Shown piece after piece: positions 33,624-41,173 of a stretch of 52,744 bases of DNA. The stretch's first letter is position 1; every line of letters starts with the position of its first letter. The translations under genes were made by a program, and so were the position numbers. Origin of the DNA: an uncultured Alphaproteobacteria bacterium (GTDB taxonomy: Bacteria; Pseudomonadota; Alphaproteobacteria; RF32; CAG-239); assembly GCA_944390355.1 (NCBI GenBank), contig CALXPT010000011.1:1-52744 (forward strand), in the 5' to 3' direction. Below the pieces are notes generated by a model. That model did no database searches and was not told the DNA's origin. It worked only from the letters and a program-made list of their open reading frames with translations.

Positions 33624-36600
33624 TTATTCCTGACCTTTGAACTCCGCCATATGCTCGAGCAAATCGCGTTTGTTCTTAAGGTTTTCTTCTGACTTGTTCA
33701 TCAAAGTCTGGTAGCGTTCCGGATTAGCCTTATTGACAATCTGGAAACGAACCTCGTTTGACATATAATCAGACAACGGACGAGAAGGAGCCTTAGAGTC
33801 AAGAACCAGAGGAGCCTTTCCAGCCTTGATGTTGTCCGGATTATAACGATACAACGGCCAGCTACCGGTTTCAACCGCCATCTTTTGGTGTTCCAAACCA
33901 TCTGCCAAGTTAAAGCCTTGTGCAATACAGTGCGAGTATGCAATGATGATTGACGGACCATCAAAAGCCTCAGCCTCGTTCATAGCCTTGATAACTTGAG
34001 AGTCATTAGCCCCCATAGAAACCTGAGCCACATAAACATTGCCGTAAGACATCGCAATCATAGCCAAATCTTTCTTCGGAAGCTCTTTACCGGCTGTTGC
34101 AAATTTAGCGGAAGCACCCATCGGTGTAGCCTTAGACTGCTGACCACCGGTGTTAGAGTAAACGCCGGTATCAATTACCAAGATATTGATGTTCTTGCCG
34201 GAAGCAATCGCATGGTCTAAGCCGCCGAATCCGATATCATAAGCCCAACCGTCGCCGCCGATAATCCATACGGATTTTTTAATCAGGTAGTCGGCAACGC
34301 TGTCCAAGTGCTTAGCCTCTGCATCATTGATAGAAGCGAGTTTTGCACGAAGAGCTTTAACATTGTCGCGCTGAGTATCAATTTCAACATCATTAGATTG
34401 CGGGTTAGAAACAATCTTTTCAACCAAGTCGGCACCAATCTTGTCCTTGAGGCTGTTCAACAGGCTCAAAGCAACATTGTGCTGTTGGTCGATTGAGAAA
34501 CGCATACCCAAACCAAATTCTGCGTTGTCTTCAAACAAAGAGTTAGCCCAAGCCGGACCATGTCCTTTTTCGTCTTTGGCATAAGGCGTGGTCGGCAGGT
34601 TGCCGGAGTAGATTGACGAACATCCGGTCGCATTGGCAACAACCATTCTGTCGCCAAAGAGCTGAGTTAACAACTTGATGTAAGGTGTTTCACCACAGCC
34701 GGCACAAGCACCGGAGAATTCAAACAACGGTTGAATCATCTGAGTTGTCTTTGGCAAATTCTTGGCAACTTCCGTGCGTTTTACATAAGGCAAAGTTTCA
34801 AAGAACTTCCAGCAAGCTTTCTGTTCTTCCAAATGATTTTCAATATGATCCATATTAATAGCTTTGCGGCTCGGGTCGGCTTTGTTCTTAGCAGGACAAG
34901 CACTGACGCAGATTCCGCAACCTGTGCAGTCTTCAGGAGACATTTGCCAAATAAACTGTTTGCCTGCAAATTCTTTTCCTTTATACGGAGCAGACTTAAA
35001 GCCTTTCGGCGCATTTTTGAGCTCTTCTTCAGAAGCAACTTTCATACGGATAACACCGTGCGGGCAAACAATAGAGCACTTGCCGCATTGAATACAAGTG
35101 TCAGCATCCCAAACCGGAATTTCGGTTGCAATGCAACGTTTTTCGTATTGAGTTGTTCCTGTCGGCCAAGTACCATCCGCCACTTCGGCAAAAGCAGAAA
35201 CAGGGAGCTGGTCGCCACGGTCGGCAATTAACTCAGCAGTCAATTTCTTAACGAACTCAGGAGCATCGGCCGGAACCGGCGGCAACATATGCAATTGAGA
35301 GTCAGCTTGAGCCGGAACATTAATTTTAACCAAGTGAGCCAAAGAAGCATCAACCGCTTCAAAGTTCTTTTGAACAATGGCATCGCCTTTCTTGCTGTAA
35401 GTTTTCTTAATTGCGTTTTTAATCTGAGCAATAGCCTCATCTTTCGGCAAGATGTTAGAAATTGCAAAGAAGCAGGTCTGCATAATGGTATTAATGCGTT
35501 GACCCATACCTGTCTTACGAGCAACATCAACAGCATTGATAGAATAGAAGTTAATCTTCTTATCAATAATTTGTTTTTGAACTTCAACCGGCAAGTGGTT
35601 CCAAACTTCTTGTCCTTCATAAGGAGCATTTAATAAGAAAGTTGCTCCCGGTTTGGCGATTTTCAAAATATCAACCTTAGACATGAATGGGAATTGGTGA
35701 CAAGCCACGAAATCTGCCTTATTAATGAGATAAGCAGCTTTAATCGGATTGTCGGAAAAACGCAGGTGAGAAGTTGTCATTGAACCGGACTTACGAGAGT
35801 CATAAACAAAATAACCCTGACCATATTTTCCGGCATCTTCGGCAATAATCTTAATCGAGTTTTTGTTAGCACCGACGGTACCGTCTGCACCCAAACCAAA
35901 GAACACGGCACGAACAACATCTTTGCCTTCAGTATCAATATCATCACTGTATTTCAAAGATTTGTGAGTTACATCATCTTCGATACCGACCGAGAAACCA
36001 TTGATTGGTTTCGCAGAAACGCCATTATCATAAACGGCTCTGACCATACCAGGGGTAAATTCTTTTGAAGACAAACCATAGCGGCCGCCAAAGATTTTCG
36101 GCATAGATTTAATTTCGCCGTTAGCAAAAGCTTGAGTTAAGGTTGCAACGACATCCAAGTATAAAGGTTCACCGATAGACCCCGATTCTTTTGTGCGGTC
36201 AAGAACGTTAACCACTTTAACGGATTCGGGCAAAGCTTTGAGGAAAGACTTTGTCGGGAACGGACGATAAAGATGAACTTTAACCAAACCGACTTTATAA
36301 CCGTTGTTATTGAGGTAGTTGATAGTTTCTTCAACTGTTTCGGCACCCGAGCCCATAATAACGATAACTTGTTCGGCATCTTTCGGTCCGACATAGTCAA
36401 CCACATGATATTGACGGCCGGAGATTTTAGCGAACTTGTCCATTTCTTCCTGAACAATACCTTCAACGGCATCATAATATTTATTGCAAGCCTCACGCCC
36501 TTGGAAGAAGACATCAGGGTTTTGAGCCGTGCCGCGAATAACCGGAGCTTCCGGACGCAGAGCATGTTTAGAGTTGATGTTCGTATCAATACCTTCAAGC

Positions 36601-37184
36601 ATAGCTCTCAAATCATCATCGGAGAGGAGCTTGATTTTCTTAATTTCGTGAGAGGTACGGAACCCGTCAAAGAAGTGCATAAACGGCACGCGGGAACGCA
36701 AAGTAGATGTCTGAGCGATGGCTGCAAAGTCATGAACTTCTTGCACGGAGTTCGAGCAAAGCATGGCAAAACCAGTCTGACGGCAAGACATCACATCGGA
36801 GTGGTCGCCGAAAATAGACAGGGCATGATAAGCCAAAGAACGAGCAGCAACATGCATAACAAACGGGCAAAGTTCGCCGGCGATTTTATACATGTTCGGG
36901 ATCATGAGGAGCAAGCCTTGAGAAGCGGTAAAAGTGGTTGTTAAAGAACCGGCTTGAAGAGAGCCGTGGCAAGCACCGGCGGCACCGGCTTCGGACTGCA
37001 TTTCCTGTACTTCGGGAATAACGCCCCAAAGGTTTTTCTGTTTAGCGGCAGACCACGCATCGGCCCATTCCCCCATCGGAGAAGACGGAGTAATCGGATA
37101 GATGACGCAGACTTCATTCATGCGGTGGGCAACGGAAGCGGCAGCTTCGTTTCCATCCATCATTTTCATCTTAACTTCAGACAT
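33624..37184 (-). CDS. nifJ: Pyruvate:ferredoxin (flavodoxin) oxidoreductase
   Basis: Converts pyruvate and CoA to acetyl-CoA and CO2 while reducing ferredoxin or flavodoxin; oxygen-sensitive, cytoplasmic, typical of anaerobes. The 1186-residue single-chain protein has all domains: N-terminal pyruvate-binding domain (VCVIYPITPSSPMGEWAD), CoA-binding and gamma domains, two ferredoxin clusters (CIQCGKCSIVCPHG from about residue 697 and CTGCGICVSACPA from about 752), the extra cluster cysteine in FSGACAGCGETPYIK, and the thiamine diphosphate motif GDGWAYDIGFGGLDHA near 978, followed by VYSNTGGQQSKATP. AAGGA lies upstream of the ATG. It is a single-gene unit with its own terminator. Confidence 0.97.
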   Translation of the reverse strand: MSEVKMKMMDGNEAAASVAHRMNEVCVIYPITPSSPMGEWADAWSAAKQKNLWGVIPEVQEMQSEAGAAGACHGSLQAGSLTTTFTASQGLLLMIPNMYKIAGELCPFVMHVAARSLAYHALSIFGDHSDVMSCRQTGFAMLCSNSVQEVHDFAAIAQTSTLRSRVPFMHFFDGFRTSHEIKKIKLLSDDDLRAMLEGIDTNINSKHALRPEAPVIRGTAQNPDVFFQGREACNKYYDAVEGIVQEEMDKFAKISGRQYHVVDYVGPKDAEQVIVIMGSGAETVEETINYLNNNGYKVGLVKVHLYRPFPTKSFLKALPESVKVVNVLDRTKESGSIGEPLYLDVVATLTQAFANGEIKSMPKIFGGRYGLSSKEFTPGMVRAVYDNGVSAKPINGFSVGIEDDVTHKSLKYSDDIDTEGKDVVRAVFFGLGADGTVGANKNSIKIIAEDAGKYGQGYFVYDSRKSGSMTTSHLRFSDNPIKAAYLINKADFVACHQFPFMSKVDILKIAKPGATFLLNAPYEGQEVWNHLPVEVQKQIIDKKINFYSINAVDVARKTGMGQRINTIMQTCFFAISNILPKDEAIAQIKNAIKKTYSKKGDAIVQKNFEAVDASLAHLVKINVPAQADSQLHMLPPVPADAPEFVKKLTAELIADRGDQLPVSAFAEVADGTWPTGTTQYEKRCIATEIPVWDADTCIQCGKCSIVCPHGVIRMKVASEEELKNAPKGFKSAPYKGKEFAGKQFIWQMSPEDCTGCGICVSACPAKNKADPSRKAINMDHIENHLEEQKACWKFFETLPYVKRTEVAKNLPKTTQMIQPLFEFSGACAGCGETPYIKLLTQLFGDRMVVANATGCSSIYSGNLPTTPYAKDEKGHGPAWANSLFEDNAEFGLGMRFSIDQQHNVALSLLNSLKDKIGADLVEKIVSNPQSNDVEIDTQRDNVKALRAKLASINDAEAKHLDSVADYLIKKSVWIIGGDGWAYDIGFGGLDHAIASGKNINILVIDTGVYSNTGGQQSKATPMGASAKFATAGKELPKKDLAMIAMSYGNVYVAQVSMGANDSQVIKAMNEAEAFDGPSIIIAYSHCIAQGFNLADGLEHQKMAVETGSWPLYRYNPDNIKAGKAPLVLDSKAPSRPLSDYMSNEVRFQIVNKANPERYQTLMNKSEENLKNKRDLLEHMAEFKGQE

Positions 37185-37355
37185 GTTATTGATTATCCTT
37201 AAAATTAGTTAACAAAAACATTTAATTGACGAGCCCAAACAAGAGCTGTCGATAGAACCAAAGATTCTCTCTGCGGGATTTATAGCATTAAAAGATTCAA
37301 AAATCCATCAAAAAAAGCAAGTATGGCAACAAAAAAGTCAGCTCCCGAAAATAGC

Positions 37356-37383
37356 TTGACATTTTTGTCTAAGCAGCTATAGT
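37356..37383 (+). promoter_or_regulatory. Promoter of the 37405 gene
   Basis: TTGACA (37356-37361), 16-nt spacer, TATAGT (37378-37383); only about 15 bases of leader before the ATG, which has no visible ribosome site. Confidence 0.65.
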
Positions 37384-37404
37384 ACCAAAGATTTTATAAT
37401 TATT

Positions 37405-38226
37405 ATGTCATATTTAAATTATACAATTATGAAAGAATATTATGAAAAATTTGAGCAGAATGACGGTATTAGTATTGAAGAACCGCAAGAAAAAGTTGAA
37501 GCGTTAAAACAAGGTTTTGAAAGCATTATAAAAGTCTTTTATGCGGAGTTCTATGGCGCATCCGGCAAAAGTATTGCACTTGATATTTTGCCGCGAAAAC
37601 CACTTTATCTGGAAAAAAACTGCAAAATGGAGGTTATAAGTAGTTTTTTTAAAAGAGAGGAAGAAGATGCAAAAGGCTTAGTGTATTTTGCCTCAGGTTA
37701 TGAAAATGAGTTTAAAACGTTTATCAAAGGCAAAAAGCTGGAAAACAAGCTCTTTTGTTTTACTTATTGCTTGCTGGCAACTTTAGGACAAGATTTGCCC
37801 AGAATTGAAAATTTGATCAATCTTTGCCTGAATTGTCCTCCTGCTAATCTCAATAAAAAGCAGATGATGCGCATATTCACGGCTTTGATGGTAAAACATC
37901 TGCACAAAATGCCAAAAGACGGTTTTGCCCCATACAGCAAATGGCTTTGGGAACATCATGAATGTTTGAAACCATTGGAAAAGATTAAGGTGGTCGCAAT
38001 ATTAAACACTTCCCAACATCCCGATGATCTCGCATTAAAGGAAATCTGTCTGCCTGCGAATAATAAAAAGTTATGGTCGTTTGTGCTAATTATGTGTTTT
38101 ATTTTTTTGTTAATGAACAGCATAATCGTCTTTTCGGTTTTTCCTGTAATAGGAATTTTAAATCTGATTATTGCCGTCATATTGGTAGTAGCCGGTTTAC
38201 ATATTCATATCGGATTGAAAGACTAA
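37405..38226 (+). CDS. Uncharacterised protein with C-terminal membrane hairpin
   Basis: 273 residues, no recognised family. The first ~225 residues look soluble and helical (EKVEALKQGFESIIKVFYAE; LINLCLNCPPANLNKKQMM), followed by two hydrophobic segments (about 226-246 and 249-268) separated by a short turn, so the protein is probably tail-anchored to the inner membrane with its bulk on one side. The gene next to it is a paralog lacking the first ~60 residues. The promoter is strong but the start codon has no clear ribosome site; a second ATG eight codons in is possible. A terminator follows. Confidence 0.72.
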   Translation: MSYLNYTIMKEYYEKFEQNDGISIEEPQEKVEALKQGFESIIKVFYAEFYGASGKSIALDILPRKPLYLEKNCKMEVISSFFKREEEDAKGLVYFASGYENEFKTFIKGKKLENKLFCFTYCLLATLGQDLPRIENLINLCLNCPPANLNKKQMMRIFTALMVKHLHKMPKDGFAPYSKWLWEHHECLKPLEKIKVVAILNTSQHPDDLALKEICLPANNKKLWSFVLIMCFIFLLMNSIIVFSVFPVIGILNLIIAVILVVAGLHIHIGLKD

Positions 38227-38243
38227 GTATTATGAAAGAAAAA

Positions 38244-38274
38244 AACAGAGCGAACAAAACGTTCTGTTTTTTTT
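38244..38274 (+). terminator. Intrinsic terminator after the 37405 gene
   Basis: AACAGAGCG (38244-38252) pairs with CGTTCTGTT (38260-38268, one G-T pair), then a T-run to 38274. Confidence 0.85.
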
Positions 38275-38284
38275 AATGAAAATA

Positions 38285-38925
38285 AGATTGACATTAACAT
38301 AAAAAGACGGCTGTTTTCCCGAAAAAAATCGCTTGATTTTTCAGATTTTGCAACATGGGTTGAAGAAAAACAAGAAGATATCTCCGGTATGTTTGCCTAT
38401 ATGACCTTGAATGAGGAAGAAGCCGCCGAATATATTCGTGAATATCAGGATGAAGATAAGCTTGCGTGGTTTTGCTATGCTTTGCTGAATATTCATAATG
38501 TGATGTTTGATTCAATAGGTGATTTGTTGCATTTTGCTGTCAAATATCGTCCTAAAGAGGTTAGTGCGCAAACGATGAAGGATTTTTTTACGCGGGAAAT
38601 GGCATTGAATATCCATCGTCCTCCGTTCAAAAATTTCACCCCCTATTGCATGTGGCTGGCTGAAAACCTCAATAGCGTACCCTTGTCGTTAAAATATCGG
38701 GTTGCTTGCGCAATTTCCGAAGATGACAAAGAAATGCAACAGATAACCAAATCAATAAGATATCTGCGAATTTGGGTGGTGGTAAACATTTTATTTGTGG
38801 TGTATTTAGTTTGTGCCTGCCTTTGGGTGTCGCCAAGCAACATAATACTAAAAACGATAAATTTGTTCATGGCAATTATTTTCTGTGGCTTAAGCTATGG
38901 ACTTTATCGTAAATTTAAACTCTAA
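38285..38925 (+). pseudogene. 5'-truncated tandem paralog of the 37405 gene
   Basis: The frame is open from 38235 to the stop at 38925, and similarity to the preceding protein begins near 38285, well before the first ATG at 38389: IDINIKRRLFSRKKSLDF aligns with ALDILPRKPLYLEKN, and FATWVEEKQEDISGMFAY with FFKREEEDAKGLVYFA. Further on, PFKNFTPYCMWLAENLN aligns with GFAPYSKWLWEHHECL, and two C-terminal hydrophobic segments are kept. No ATG, GTG or TTG start exists in the homologous upstream part, the N-terminal ~60 residues are missing, and a terminator lies just before it. If translated, it would be from the ATG at 38389 (178 residues), which has no ribosome site. I therefore call it a decaying copy, though a short functional protein is possible. 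Confidence 0.65.
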
Positions 38926-38932
38926 AAATTTT

Positions 38933-38967
38933 CCCGAAAGTTGCCTAAGCTACTTTTGGGATTTTTT
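38933..38967 (+). terminator. Hairpin terminator after the truncated paralog
   Basis: CCCGAAAGT (38933-38941) pairs with ACTTTTGGG (38952-38960, one G-T pair), followed by TTTTTT. Confidence 0.75.
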
Positions 38968-38988
38968 ATTAAAAACCAATAAAAGCTG

Positions 38989-39016
38989 TTGCGTTTACAC
39001 AAATTTTTCTTATACT
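38989..39016 (+). promoter_or_regulatory. Promoter of the small lipoprotein gene
   Basis: TTGCGT (38989-38994), 16-nt spacer, TATACT (39011-39016), between a terminator and the 39072 gene. Confidence 0.55.
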
Positions 39017-39071
39017 GGAAAGAAAGATTAATATTTGGAAGGGATGATAATTTCCATCTAAAAAAAACGTC

Positions 39072-39425
39072 ATGTTAAAAAGAAAAACAATAATTTTTTC
39101 GATTCTGAGTTTATGTGCATGCCATTTTCCTTATGACATGAGGATAGATTTTGGTGCGGGACCGGACGATAGATTTAAGCAATGCGTAAATATAGAGGCG
39201 AGCAAAGTTTATAAAGATGGAAGACTATTTTCATCAAACACCGAAGGTTTGGCAAACGATATAGCAAATTATTGTTTTGATAGAGCAGGCGTGGCGGATG
39301 AAGAAATAACTTATGGAGGATATCGAGTAGCTTACGGTGTCTTGAGAGGGTATATCAAGAAGGATTGTTTGGAGTACCCGTGCACGGTTTATGATAGACT
39401 ATATGAAGTAGATTATACGAATTAA
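39072..39425 (+). CDS. Small exported protein, probable lipoprotein
   Basis: 117 residues; the N-terminus MLKRKTIIFSILSLCAC is a short hydrophobic signal ending in a lipobox-like LCAC. The mature part has further cysteines (FKQCVNIE, NYCFDRAG, KKDCLEYPC) that could form two disulfides, and is otherwise unremarkable. No family recognised. The ATG at 39072 lacks a clear ribosome site, but a promoter lies 56 bases upstream. It precedes the tRNA-Gly gene. Confidence 0.65.
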   Translation: MLKRKTIIFSILSLCACHFPYDMRIDFGAGPDDRFKQCVNIEASKVYKDGRLFSSNTEGLANDIANYCFDRAGVADEEITYGGYRVAYGVLRGYIKKDCLEYPCTVYDRLYEVDYTN

Positions 39426-39436
39426 AATAAAAAAGA

Positions 39437-39464
39437 TTGCAAAATAAAAAATAGAGGTTATTAT
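39437..39464 (+). promoter_or_regulatory. Probable promoter of tRNA-Gly
   Basis: TTGCAA (39437-39442), 16-nt spacer, TATTAT (39459-39464), 12 bases before the mature 5' end. Confidence 0.5.
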
Positions 39465-39476
39465 AACGACGATAAT

Positions 39477-39550
39477 GCGAGTATAATTCAATGGTAGAAT
39501 GTGAGCTTCCCAAGCTTAAAATGCGGGTTCGATTCCCGTTACTCGCTCCA
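39477..39550 (+). tRNA. tRNA-Gly (anticodon CCC)
   Basis: Full cloverleaf of 74 bases including an encoded CCA. The 7-bp acceptor stem is perfect (39477-39483 with 39540-39546). The D arm has TTCAATGGTAGAA, the anticodon loop is TTCCCAA between TGAGC and GCTTA, and the T arm is GCGGG-TTCGATT-CCCGT with a closing mismatch-tolerant base pair. It closely resembles the bacterial Gly(CCC) isoacceptor. A terminator follows 8 bases after the CCA. Confidence 0.95.
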
Positions 39551-39619
39551 ACAAAAACAGCACCCTTCGAGGTGCTTTTTTTGTGGAGAATAAAGAGTAA
39601 CGGAATCGAACCCATAAGG
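39532..39619 (+). repeat. 88-bp direct repeat, copy A (includes tRNA 3' end)
   Basis: Identical to 39752-39839 except A39570 versus G39790. It begins inside the T arm of the real tRNA, runs through CCA and the terminator, and ends in an inverted fragment of the same T arm (39595-39616). Confidence 0.95.
39559..39582 (+). terminator. Terminator of tRNA-Gly
   Basis: AGCACC (39559-39564) pairs with GGTGCT (39571-39576), loop CTTCGA, then a run of seven T. A single C-A mismatch spoils the inner pair that is intact in copy B. Confidence 0.88.
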
Positions 39620-39629
39620 GCTCGCTAAG

Positions 39630-39714
39630 CACAAAAACAACAAATGTTGTTTTTGTGTCTGCAAGAGCAACGTAAACGCTTGCCGAGTGAGTACGCGACA
39701 GCGTACGAAACAAG
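39630..39714 (+). repeat. Two-hairpin repeat unit 1
   Basis: A 12-bp hairpin with loop AAAT (39630-39657) is followed by a body starting TCTGCAAGAGCAACG that contains a second hairpin, GTACGC-GACA-GCGTAC (39691-39706). Bases 39652-39714 match unit 3 (39971-40033) with two differences. Confidence 0.85.
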
Positions 39715-39751
39715 GCTAGCGGCCGTTGAAACGAGCAAATGCAATTTGCGC

Positions 39752-39839
39752 ATTCCCGTTACTCGCTCCAACAAAAACAGCACCCTTCGGGGTGCTTTTT
39801 TTGTGGAGAATAAAGAGTAACGGAATCGAACCCATAAGG
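39752..39839 (+). repeat. 88-bp direct repeat, copy B (truncated tRNA 3' end)
   Basis: Second copy at a 220-base offset. It contains only the last bases of a tRNA-Gly gene (ATTCCCGTTACTCGCTCCA); the rest of the tRNA is absent, so no functional tRNA is made here. Confidence 0.95.
39779..39802 (+). terminator. Duplicate terminator with UUCG tetraloop
   Basis: AGCACCC (39779-39785) pairs perfectly with GGGTGCT (39790-39796) around a TTCG loop, then T7. It follows the truncated tRNA end. Confidence 0.85.
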
Positions 39840-39848
39840 AGTGCTAAG

Positions 39849-39931
39849 GATAAAAACAACGTGTGTTGTTTTTATCTCTGCAAACTCTTTGTAACATCTT
39901 ATTGAGCAAGGGAGCGATAGCGACAGCAGCG
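39849..39931 (+). repeat. Two-hairpin repeat unit 2 (divergent)
   Basis: A 12-bp hairpin with loop GTGT (39849-39876) followed by TCTGCAAACTCTTTG and a body only loosely similar to units 1 and 3, with the anchors TCTGCAA, GTAA, GAG and CGAAA kept. Two base pairs of the first hairpin differ from unit 1 by paired changes on both arms. Confidence 0.7.
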
Positions 39932-39954
39932 AAATTAGATGCCAAAGAGGAGCT

Positions 39955-40033
39955 AATCAAAGCATTTTGATTTGTGTCTGCAAGAGCAACGTAAACGCTT
40001 GCCGAGTGAGTATGCGAAAGCGTACGAAACAAG
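39955..40033 (+). repeat. Two-hairpin repeat unit 3
   Basis: A 7-bp hairpin AATCAAA-GCAT-TTTGATT (39955-39972), then a body nearly identical to unit 1 with hairpin GTATGC-GAAA-GCGTAC (40010-40025), where the loop is GAAA and one pair is G-T. Confidence 0.8.
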
Positions 40034-40149
40034 CAATAAGTAAATTTTCTTTTATTAGTAGTATAGTTGTAAACATAAAAATAAAATTTGATAAAAACAA
40101 CTTGACGTAGTTAATATTTGATAATACAAATGCATAAAGAAATCTAAAG

Positions 40150-40179
40150 TTGAACTAATTTTATCTAAACAACTAGAAT
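40150..40179 (+). promoter_or_regulatory. Possible promoter of the glycan island
   Basis: TTGAAC (40150-40155), 18-nt spacer, TAGAAT (40174-40179), 37 bases before the first gene. The region is AT-rich, so chance matches are likely. Confidence 0.4.
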
Positions 40180-40216
40180 ATGTAAGCATAAAAACAACAA
40201 AACAAAGAGAAATAAG

Positions 40217-41173
40217 ATGAATACAATATTAGTTACCGGAGGAGCCGGATTCATAGGTAGCCACTTAACTGATAGATTACTGGCAGAGAAAAATAAGGTC
40301 GTTGTTTTTGATAACCTTTCCTTAGGTCGTAAAAGCAATTTAAAACAGGCTTTACAAGATCCTAATTGCACCTTTGTAGAAGGAGATATATTGAATGAAG
40401 AATTACTCAAGTCTTTATTCGAGCAACATAAATTTAATATAATTTTTCATCTGGCGGCAAATTCAGATATTGCCAGAAGTTATGCAAATCCTAATGTTGA
40501 TTTGGATATGACGTTTTTAACAACTTATGCGATTTTGCAAAAAATGCGTCAATATGGCGTAAAAAAATTAATGTTTGCCTCAACTTCAGCGATATATGGG
40601 CAAACCGGCGGAGTAGAAGTCAAAGAAACTTACGGTCCATTATTTCCTGCATCTCATTATGGTGCGGGAAAATTAGCCAGTGAAGCTTTTATTTCAAGCT
40701 TTGCGGAAAATTATGGAATACAAGCATGGATTACACGTTTTCCGAATGTTTGTGGTGAGAGGACAACACATGGCATTTTGCATGATTTTGTAAAAAAATT
40801 GAAAAAAACTCCTGAAGAATTGGAAGTTTTAGGCGATGGCAAACAAGCCAAGCCATATCTCTATGTTAAAGACTTGATAGATGCGATTCTTTTTGTAATG
40901 AGTCATTCGGATGAAAAAATAAATTATTACAATTTAGGGGTAGAGGGACAAACTTCCGTTAGTAAAATAGCCGAGTTTGTGATAGAGGCAATGAATCTGC
41001 ACGCCAAAATCAGATATACCGGAGGAGACAGAGGTTGGGTCGGCGATGTGCCTAAGTTTGCATATAATTTAGATAAAATTCATCAATTGGGTTGGAAAGC
41101 ATCTTACTCTTCCGATGAAGCGGTTAAACAAGCCATCAAAAATATTTTGGAGCAAGATGCATGCAGCTTGTAA
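40217..41173 (+). CDS. NAD-dependent nucleotide-sugar epimerase/dehydratase (extended SDR)
   Basis: 318 residues of an extended short-chain dehydrogenase/reductase acting on nucleotide sugars. The NAD-binding GGAGFIGS (8-15), Asp near 35 (VVFDNLSLG), FASTSAIYG and the catalytic Tyr148-x3-Lys152 (HYGAGK) are present. Substrate is not fixed by sequence; because the next three genes make GDP-D,D-heptose, it may modify that sugar (epimerase or dehydratase), but a UDP-sugar is also possible. The stop overlaps the start of the next gene by 13 bases, so it is the first gene of a coupled operon. Confidence 0.9.
   Translation: MNTILVTGGAGFIGSHLTDRLLAEKNKVVVFDNLSLGRKSNLKQALQDPNCTFVEGDILNEELLKSLFEQHKFNIIFHLAANSDIARSYANPNVDLDMTFLTTYAILQKMRQYGVKKLMFASTSAIYGQTGGVEVKETYGPLFPASHYGAGKLASEAFISSFAENYGIQAWITRFPNVCGERTTHGILHDFVKKLKKTPEELEVLGDGKQAKPYLYVKDLIDAILFVMSHSDEKINYYNLGVEGQTSVSKIAEFVIEAMNLHAKIRYTGGDRGWVGDVPKFAYNLDKIHQLGWKASYSSDEAVKQAIKNILEQDACSL

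Larger units (their letters stand above)
39426..40216. other. Non-coding tRNA/repeat region between lipoprotein gene and glycan island
   Basis: This 790-base stretch holds the tRNA-Gly gene, two terminators, an 88-bp direct repeat carrying the tRNA 3' end, inverted tRNA T-arm fragments, and three copies of a two-hairpin unit, listed separately. Open frames crossing it (for example on the minus strand at 39516-39713 and 39844-40032) read through tRNA and terminator sequence and are not genes. From about 40034 to 40149 I see nothing but AT-rich sequence. Confidence 0.85.

Noticed and set aside
36273..36944. 223-residue plus-strand frame inside nifJ
   Set aside because: It lies entirely antisense to intact, conserved PFOR sequence.
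39532..39839. CRISPR array or tandem tRNA genes
   Set aside because: Only two copies of an 88-bp repeat, with no regular spacers; copy B has just the tRNA 3' end and cannot fold as a tRNA.
39355..40032. Minus-strand open frames over the tRNA-Gly repeats, with protein-like words such as GNRTRI and VTGIEPAF
   Set aside because: They are antisense translations of tRNA, terminator and repeat DNA; the same words occur as spurious annotations in many genomes. No ribosome sites.
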